Assembly: GCA_002440085.1 (NCBI GenBank)
Contig: DJRM01000128.1
Location: forward strand, 1,712-22,892
Direction of reading: 5' to 3'
Length of the DNA: 21,181 nucleotides
DNA from: Bacteroidales bacterium UBA6360
GTDB lineage: Bacteria; Bacteroidota; Bacteroidia; Bacteroidales; UBA932
In this document: piece by piece, positions 1 to 4,490 of the stretch
Layout of the letters: each line of letters begins with the position of its first letter
Position numbering within the stretch: position 1 is the stretch's first letter
The notes under the pieces: generated by a model
Databases searched by the model: none
What the model saw: the letters and a program-made list of their open reading frames with translations, nothing else
What the model was told of the DNA's origin: nothing
Position numbers and translations under genes: made by a program

Positions 1-191
1 TCCGTGACATAGCACTCTCCGTGCTCGTATGGGTTGAGCGTGCCCGGATCGATGTTGATGTAAGGGTCGAATTTCTGGATTGTTACCTTCAGACCCCGTG
101 CCTGAAGAAGCTTTGCGAGAGATGCGGAAATGATTCCCTTTCCGAGGGAAGATGCTACACCACCTGTGACGAAAACGTACTTTGTGTTCAT
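1..191 (-). CDS. pyrG: CTP synthase, N-terminal 63 codons (cut by window edge)
   Basis: CTP synthase makes CTP from UTP with ATP and glutamine, the last step of pyrimidine nucleotide synthesis, in the cytoplasm. Only the start of the synthetase (amidoligase) domain is present. It begins MNTKYVFVTGGVASSLGKG, the highly conserved opening P-loop of PyrG, and continues through KFDPYINIDPGTLNPYEHGE, another hallmark block. The ATG at 189-191 gives the usual family N-terminus with no extension, so the start is secure. The gene runs off the left edge. It is a housekeeping gene next to an accessory island, and it is transcribed away from that island from its own promoter at 280-311. Identification is firm; nothing can be said of the rest of the protein. 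Confidence 0.97.
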   Translation of the reverse strand, partial: MNTKYVFVTGGVASSLGKGIISASLAKLLQARGLKVTIQKFDPYINIDPGTLNPYEHGECYVT

Positions 192-199
192 AAATAGAG

Positions 200-227
200 A
201 AAAAAAAAACATCCGACGACCGTCGAA
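200..227 (-). terminator. Terminator-like hairpin plus U10 tract in the pyrG leader
   Basis: Read on the minus strand, a 6-bp stem (TTCGAC with GTCGGA, one G-U pair, 4-nt loop GGTC, plus-strand 212-227) is followed 2 nt later by an uninterrupted run of ten T (200-209). The run ends only 8 nt before the pyrG ATG. This has the shape of a weak intrinsic terminator inside the leader. It could be an attenuator, a site of transcript slippage, or just the unstructured A/T-rich stretch that Bacteroidota often place before start codons. Confidence 0.35.
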
Positions 228-247
228 GTCCTGACTCCTTAAAAGAA

Positions 248-278
248 GCCCTGCCGGCAGTCTCCCGCCAACAGGGGC
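248..278 (-). other. Stable hairpin at the 5' end of the pyrG leader RNA
   Basis: On the minus strand GCCCCTGTTGGC (plus 267-278) pairs with GCCGGCAGGGC (plus 248-258). The stem has 11 pairs, including two G-U pairs and a single bulged C, with an 8-nt loop. It begins directly downstream of the predicted -7 box, so it would sit at the very 5' end of the transcript. It may stabilise the mRNA or take part in leader regulation together with the terminator-like element at 200-227. Confidence 0.45.
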
Positions 279-279
279 A

Positions 280-311
280 CAAAATTACTCCTTTTTTCCG
301 TTCCTGCCAAA
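280..311 (-). promoter_or_regulatory. pyrG promoter (Bacteroides-type)
   Basis: On the minus strand a -33 element TTTG (plus 308-311) is separated by exactly 20 bp from a -7 element TAATTTTG (plus 280-287). This is a full match to the Bacteroides consensus TTTG-N19-21-TAnnTTTG. The transcript should start near 273-277, giving a leader of about 85 nt before the pyrG ATG. Confidence 0.75.
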
Positions 312-345
312 TATTTTCGGACACATATTTTTCGTAAACGACGCC

Positions 346-429
346 ATTCGGTCGAAAAAGTGTGGTAAAATGGTAATTATTCGGTCGAAAAATTGTAACG
401 AAATGGTGATTATTCGGTCGAAAAAGTGT
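346..429 (+). repeat. Three 33-bp tandem repeats upstream of the ATPase gene
   Basis: The unit starts with ATTCGGTCGAAAAAGTGT and recurs at 346, 379 and 412, exactly 33 bp apart. The first two units match over most of their length, including a shared AAATGGT and a closing ATT. The third is conserved over its first 18 bp and then runs into the gene's leader. Each unit contains the dyad TTCGnnCGAA. The 33-bp period is close to three helical turns, which suits a protein-binding array. A fourth, diverged copy lies downstream of the ATPase gene at 1926-1942. I see no coding in 192-460. Confidence 0.9.
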
Positions 430-436
430 ATATTCG
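429..436 (+). promoter_or_regulatory. Candidate -7 element for the ATPase gene
   Basis: TATATTCG matches TAnnTTTG at all but one position. It overlaps the end of the third repeat and lies 24 nt before the ATG at 461. No TTTG is found 19-21 bp upstream (that position reads GGTG), so only half of the consensus is met and the promoter may need help from whatever binds the repeats. Confidence 0.35.
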
Positions 437-460
437 CAGGCGAATAACATAAGAGATAAG

Positions 461-1903
461 ATGTTACGCAGGAAAATGGAATCCACCATGTTGGAGTGGA
501 AAAACACGAAGGACAAGAAACCGCTCGTTATCAAGGGAATAAGACAGTGCGGAAAGACGTTCATCGTCAAGAAGTTTGCAAGGCAGAACTACCGAAGTGT
601 AGTATATATGAACTTCATACTCGAACCGGACAAGGCTACGGCTTTTTCTGGAAACAAGGACATTGACACGATTATCCTGAACCTGTCGTCCATGATTCCG
701 GGTTCTAAATTCATTCCAGGACAGACCTGCATCATTCTCGACGAAATACAAGAATGTCCGGAAGCCAGAACAGCCCTCAAATCCTTCAAGGAAGACGGGA
801 GATTCGACGTCATTGCGACAGGTTCCCTCCTTGGAGTCAAAGGATATGGAGAGAAAAGACGAGAAGACAAAAAGGCAGGGACAAATTCGATTCCTGTCGG
901 GCACGAGACTATTGTGGAAATGTATCCCCTTGATTTTGAGGAGTTCCTTTGGGCAAACGGAATCAATGAAAAAGTCTTGGAGTCAGTTGCGCAGAGTCTG
1001 AGGAATGAAGTCCCGGTTCTTGATGGCATCCACAGCGCCATGACCACACTATTGTACAGGTACGTTATTGTAGGTGGTCTGCCTGCCGCAGTGAATAAAT
1101 TTTTAGAGACGAAGGACATCGGGCAAGTGTATAAGGTACAGAGGGAAATTCTGGACGAATATGAAGACGATATGGTCAAATATGCCGACGATGCAGACAA
1201 ACCGAGAATAAGGGAATGCTTCGAGTCAATACCGAAACAGCTCGCTCGGGAAAACAAGAAATTCCGATACTCCGTCATCAGGAAAGGGGCAAGGGCTTCG
1301 GAATATTCCGGATGTCTGCAGTGGATGGAGGATGCCGGAATAATACGCCGTTGCTACAACGTCACCACGACAGAACTGCCGCTCGCCGGGAACGCCATTG
1401 AAGACTGCTTCAAGGTCTATGTGCAGGACATCGGTCTGCTCATCGCCATGCTCGATTTCGGCACGCAGGCAGACATCCTGCAAGGGAATCTGCTCGGATA
1501 CAAGGGGGCGATTTTTGAAAATCTGATGGCGGATTTCCTCTGCAAATCCGGAATCCCGCTCTACTATTTTCATAAGGACAGCGGGCTGGAACTCGATTTT
1601 CTGATACACCGAGGCGGCAAATGCACTCCGATTAAAGTAAAGGCGACAACCGGAAAGAGCAAGAGCCTCAACACGGTGATGAAAAACAGGAATATATATC
1701 ACATTGATAACGCCCTGAAATTCGGCAACTACAATGTCGGACGCAACGGAGGCATTCTCACCCTTCCTTTATATATGGGCTTCATGATACGGGCAGGAGA
1801 TGACCCGGGGGGGCATTCCGGATGTCGACATAGAGAAGCTCAACAGTCTGGTTCAGAAAGAAATCTGAACAAAAGCCTCGAAGCCGAACTCTTCAAGGCT
1901 TAG
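461..1903 (+). CDS. AAA-family ATPase with C-terminal DUF4143, frameshifted 3' end
   Basis: This belongs to the large family of AAA ATPases with a DUF4143 tail common in Bacteroidota, whose cellular role is not established. Visible motifs are Walker A GIRQCGKT (26-33), Walker B CIILDE (90-95), and the sensor-like IATGSLLG (118-125). DUF4143 spans about 200-430 with a nuclease-like pattern E353 (FEN), ELDFLI (377-382) and IKVKA (391-395). Relatives usually have E-V-K where this protein has K392-V-K394, so a key acidic residue seems lost. The last 31 residues look unnatural. Removing one G from the seven-G run at 1807-1813 instead gives GIPDVDIEKLNSLVQKEI and a stop at 1866-1868, so the ancestral gene probably ended at 1868. 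Start: ATG 461 lies just after the candidate -7. The gene is AT-richer than the operon to its right. It is followed by a toxin-antitoxin pair with its own promoter. Family call firm; integrity doubtful. Confidence 0.85.
   Translation: MLRRKMESTMLEWKNTKDKKPLVIKGIRQCGKTFIVKKFARQNYRSVVYMNFILEPDKATAFSGNKDIDTIILNLSSMIPGSKFIPGQTCIILDEIQECPEARTALKSFKEDGRFDVIATGSLLGVKGYGEKRREDKKAGTNSIPVGHETIVEMYPLDFEEFLWANGINEKVLESVAQSLRNEVPVLDGIHSAMTTLLYRYVIVGGLPAAVNKFLETKDIGQVYKVQREILDEYEDDMVKYADDADKPRIRECFESIPKQLARENKKFRYSVIRKGARASEYSGCLQWMEDAGIIRRCYNVTTTELPLAGNAIEDCFKVYVQDIGLLIAMLDFGTQADILQGNLLGYKGAIFENLMADFLCKSGIPLYYFHKDSGLELDFLIHRGGKCTPIKVKATTGKSKSLNTVMKNRNIYHIDNALKFGNYNVGRNGGILTLPLYMGFMIRAGDDPGGHSGCRHREAQQSGSERNLNKSLEAELFKA
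1873..1901 (+). terminator. Hairpin after the ancestral ATPase stop codon
   Basis: AAGCCT-C-GAAG (1873-1883) pairs with CTTC-A-AGGCTT (1891-1901), giving ten pairs around one C/A mismatch with a 7-nt loop. It starts 4 nt after the stop at 1866-1868 of the repaired reading frame. In the present frame it lies inside the coding tail. No T-run follows, so it may be a processing or mRNA-end structure more than a true intrinsic terminator. Confidence 0.5.
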
Positions 1904-1925
1904 AATCATTTCAGACAGATGCTCC

Positions 1926-1942
1926 ATTCTGTCGAAAAGTGT
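1926..1942 (+). repeat. Fourth, diverged copy of the ATPase-upstream repeat
   Basis: ATTCTGTCGAAAAGTGT matches the 33-bp repeat core with one substitution and one deleted A. With its flanks it best resembles the first copy at 346: both are preceded by CC and followed within 2 nt by TAAAAT. It therefore brackets the ATPase gene on the right, and it sits just upstream of the toxin-antitoxin promoter. Confidence 0.75.
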
Positions 1943-1949
1943 AAAATCA

Positions 1950-1981
1950 TTTGTTTTGCAAAATAATATGCAATACATTTG
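1950..1981 (+). promoter_or_regulatory. Promoter of the toxin-antitoxin operon
   Basis: A -33 TTTG (1950-1953), a 20-bp spacer and a perfect -7 TACATTTG (1974-1981) match the Bacteroides consensus. Transcription should start near 1985-1988. This rules out a TTG codon at 1979 as the antitoxin start, because it lies inside the -7 box, and it supports ATG at 2000. Confidence 0.8.
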
Positions 1982-1989
1982 CATGCAAA
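1954..1989. promoter_or_regulatory. Palindromic operators overlapping the toxin-antitoxin promoter
   Basis: TTTTGCAAAA (1954-1963) and TTTGCATGCAAA (1978-1989) are perfect palindromes with centres 25 bp apart. Between them ATGCAA (1968-1973) forms a further inverted repeat with TTGCAT (1979-1984). Together they cover the -33/-7 spacer and the start region. This is the arrangement expected for autorepression by a ribbon-helix-helix antitoxin or its toxin complex. The operator role is inferred. Confidence 0.6.
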
Positions 1990-1999
1990 ACGACATACA

Positions 2000-2257
2000 A
2001 TGAGAACGATAACAACAAAAGAAAATGTAAAAAAACCTACAGCGTTCAGACTTAATGCTGACTTGGTCGCCCGTCTCAAAGTTTTAGCCAAAAAAGACAA
2101 TCGCAGCCTCAACAATTATGTCGAGAATGTCCTGATGTCCGTGGCGTACAATGAACCGAATGAAACAACAAAAGCAGCAATAAGAGAAGCCAAAGAAAAT
2201 AAAAACCTCGAAGCGTTCGACTTCGAGGCGTTCAAGGAATATGTAGATTCTTTGTAG
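2000..2257 (+). CDS. Ribbon-helix-helix antitoxin (RelB/DinJ-like), 85 aa
   Basis: A small basic N-terminal region with KKPTAFRLNADLVARLKVLA followed by RSLNNYVENVL has the shape of a MetJ/Arc-type ribbon-helix-helix DNA-binding domain (about residues 12-45). The tail is acidic and lysine-rich and ends in FEAFKEYVDSL, typical of a toxin-wrapping antitoxin C-terminus. ATG 2000 is preferred because the only longer start (TTG 1979) lies within the promoter. The stop is separated by one base from the toxin ATG, so the two are translationally linked. The protein presumably neutralises the YafQ-type toxin and represses its own promoter at the palindromes just upstream. The exact antitoxin family is not certain; the role rests on domain shape and context. 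Confidence 0.85.
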   Translation: MRTITTKENVKKPTAFRLNADLVARLKVLAKKDNRSLNNYVENVLMSVAYNEPNETTKAAIREAKENKNLEAFDFEAFKEYVDSL

Positions 2258-2258
2258 T

Positions 2259-2534
2259 ATGTGGAAATTTGTCCAGACGACGCAGTTCAAGAAAGACTGC
2301 AAGAAATATGCTAACAACAAAAAGAAACTGTCGGCATTGGAAGTCGTTCTGTTCCACCTGCGCGAGACGGGGACGGTTCCTGAAAAATTTAAGCCCCACC
2401 CGCTATCAGGCAATTATAAAGGAACACTTGAATGCCACATTGAGAATGACTTCCTGCTGATATGGGTTGATGAGACTGAGTACACTATCAAACTCGTCAG
2501 ACTCGGAAGCCATTCTGAACTCTTCGGGAAATAA
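2259..2534 (+). CDS. YafQ/RelE-family mRNA interferase toxin, 91 aa
   Basis: RelE-superfamily toxins of the YafQ branch bind the ribosome and cut mRNA in the A site. The hallmark block is present: HPLSGNYKG (47-55), then CHIENDFLLIW (59-69), and a closing LVRLGSHSELF (79-89). By comparison with E. coli YafQ, H47, H60, D64 and H85 occupy the positions of its catalytic His/Asp residues, so the toxin looks intact and active. The length is normal for the family (about 90 residues). It is the second gene of the operon, starting one base after the antitoxin stop. Its TAA (2532-2534) directly abuts the stop codon of the convergent propeller gene, leaving no intergenic space for a terminator. Confidence 0.93.
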   Translation: MWKFVQTTQFKKDCKKYANNKKKLSALEVVLFHLRETGTVPEKFKPHPLSGNYKGTLECHIENDFLLIWVDETEYTIKLVRLGSHSELFGK

Positions 2535-4400
2535 TCACTTCAGGCGGATGCGCTGCCAGGTGGAGCGGAGGGCAGGGTCGGAGAGGGAGAAGGCGACGGA
2601 GCCGGACGGGGTGACGGACTCGGCATAGAGGCAGAGATAGTCTCCCGTGGCGGCATTGCCGAGCTCGCTCAGCGGTACGGCGATTTCAGTTGCGGTGCCA
2701 CGTCGGCCGTCGGATGTCGTGCCGCTTGCGGAGGCGGAAACCGGGGAAAAGCGCTTGGCCTCAACCTTGCCTGTGGCCGAGTCGATGCTGAGTATGCCGT
2801 ATTTCCTTGAACCGGAGGCGGCAAGGCGAAGATTAAGGCGATGAGTGCCGGCGGTCGCTCCTGACTCGGACTCGGACGCAGACTCTGAAACATCGGAATC
2901 CGTCGCGGACTCTGAATCCCAGCCGCCCAATGAGGGAGAAGCTGCGCCGCCGGAGAATGCGGTCTCGACCAGCAGGTAGAGATTCTTGTCGTCGCGGCGG
3001 GCGCGGATGAGTGTCTCGTCGCCTTCTTCAGAAGAAAGGAACAGAGCCTGAGTGCCGTCCCATTCCGAGCCGTCGCCATCAACGAGAGCAGGAGCGGCCG
3101 GCGCGTCAATGCGGTGGTTCAGCCACAGACGCTCAACCTGAAGCCCCTTGTCACAGTGCATGGCGGCGACCATTGTGCAGGGACTGTCAACCTCAATTGA
3201 GCCCCAGAATCCGTTGCCCGGCAAAGGATAGGACCAATCTTCCTCCCACGAGGAGCCGGAAGGGCACTGTCCTTTGCTGTCGAGAACCTTGACCTTGAAT
3301 ATGTTGGAATTATTGCAGCTCAGCACGGCCTCGCCGGAAGGAAACACAGCGACATAGCCGGAGCCTCCCGGAACAGAATTGGACGACCTTCTCGCCGGGC
3401 CTTCGCTGTTCTCCCCGAGATCCTTCCAGTCCAGCCCGTCATTCCACACGACCGACATCCGGCAATAGCTCCGTCCCTGATTGCTGGCAGGCGTCTCAAG
3501 ACGCGCCTCCAGAAAACCGAGGATTGTCTTCCCGTCATTGAGGACACGGAAAGACGGCATCTGGTCAGTGTAGATTGCGGTACCTGTATATTCCGTAGAA
3601 GGTCCGTCATAGAAATACTTGAACTGACGGCATACCCTTATCTTCTCTCCCCATGTGTAGCCGTTGTCGGAGGAAATCATCACAGACGTGCCTGAATTGC
3701 GGCATTGAGGGGTCGCATCCGTGAAATAGCAGTGGATGCGGCCATCGGAAAGCACAAGCAGGTAGGGCTCCCAGTTGCAAAGATCGTAGATGTGATGCGG
3801 CTCCGACCATGTGCGTCCATTGTCCTTGCTGCGGATTGTGCATAGACCTGAGCCCATGTTCTGCAGATAATGGTCCTGAGCCCGGTAAGAGCATACGGCA
3901 AGAATCTCACCGTTCGGAAGCACCGCCGCATCCATGTTCACATAGCGCCTCACGTCCTTTTTCCCGTCTGCCATAATCGGGAACTCGGGTTTGAAAAGCA
4001 TCACCGGCGTGCTCCACTCCTTCAGGTCCGGGCTTATGCTGCACCAGATGCGCGAGCCGAAACGCCCGCCGTGCCAGAACATTATGTACTCTCCCGAAGC
4101 CATTTTTTTGACACGGGGATAGTTCGCGAAATTTTCCTTGGCGACGTCGTCCTTCAATGCCCATTTGTTCGGGAGCACGACATATGTGCTCCTCATCGGC
4201 TGGAGACGGCTCCACTGCTCCTCTCCCTCGTGGGAGTTGAGTTCAGGAACCGCCCTTGAGGCGATTTCCGCCGCCGTCGTAATTCTGACTCCGCCGGCTT
4301 CGGTGTCCTCAGGGAGCAGCGTCGCGTTGCATGAAACCGAAAGCATCAGAAATGATGTCGCAAGAACTGATGTCATGCGGATGATATTACTGAAAATCAT
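2535..4400 (-). CDS. Asp-box (BNR) beta-propeller lipoprotein, sialidase-like, with C-terminal CBM9-like domain
   Basis: A type II signal ends in MLSVSC with lipidated Cys24; the start at 4400 is favoured because the next Met (9) would lack a basic n-region. Residues 60-425 look like a sialidase-type beta-propeller: Asp boxes SKDNGRTW (191-198) and SSDNGYTW (243-250), an early YPRVKKMASGEYIMFWHGGR resembling the arginine-bearing N-terminal block of sialidases, and WEPYLLVLSDGR (210-221). Related propellers act as exo-sialidases (GH33) or exo-arabinanases (GH93); I cannot place it in either, and catalytic residues are not assured. Residues about 430-620 (DGDGSEWDG, NLYLLVE) resemble CBM9/DOMON-like sugar-binding tails and are interrupted by a Ser/Asp/Glu-rich stretch (494-514). 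It is the last gene of the operon, 90 bp after the SGNH gene, in which I see no promoter or convincing terminator. Likely on the cell surface. Confidence 0.75.
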   Translation of the reverse strand: MIFSNIIRMTSVLATSFLMLSVSCNATLLPEDTEAGGVRITTAAEIASRAVPELNSHEGEEQWSRLQPMRSTYVVLPNKWALKDDVAKENFANYPRVKKMASGEYIMFWHGGRFGSRIWCSISPDLKEWSTPVMLFKPEFPIMADGKKDVRRYVNMDAAVLPNGEILAVCSYRAQDHYLQNMGSGLCTIRSKDNGRTWSEPHHIYDLCNWEPYLLVLSDGRIHCYFTDATPQCRNSGTSVMISSDNGYTWGEKIRVCRQFKYFYDGPSTEYTGTAIYTDQMPSFRVLNDGKTILGFLEARLETPASNQGRSYCRMSVVWNDGLDWKDLGENSEGPARRSSNSVPGGSGYVAVFPSGEAVLSCNNSNIFKVKVLDSKGQCPSGSSWEEDWSYPLPGNGFWGSIEVDSPCTMVAAMHCDKGLQVERLWLNHRIDAPAAPALVDGDGSEWDGTQALFLSSEEGDETLIRARRDDKNLYLLVETAFSGGAASPSLGGWDSESATDSDVSESASESESGATAGTHRLNLRLAASGSRKYGILSIDSATGKVEAKRFSPVSASASGTTSDGRRGTATEIAVPLSELGNAATGDYLCLYAESVTPSGSVAFSLSDPALRSTWQRIRLK

Positions 4401-4490
4401 ATATATAACTATCTTTATGACAATTGTTATTCGAGATAATCCTTTTAAAAAAAAGTTCGACGGTGACTAAAAAAACACTTGATCGGCCGA

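Noticed and set aside
1914..1933. Inverted repeat GACAGA/TCTGTC before the toxin-antitoxin promoter
   Set aside because: The 6-bp stem has no T-run and overlaps the fourth repeat copy; probably incidental.
1979..1999. In-frame TTG start extending the antitoxin by seven codons
   Set aside because: It lies inside the perfect -7 box TACATTTG, upstream of the expected transcript start; ATG 2000 is used.
2647..3292. Plus-strand open frames opposite the propeller gene, and similar long antisense frames across the operon
   Set aside because: They are shadows of GC-rich coding on the other strand, with no recognisable domains and arginine/serine/proline-rich composition.
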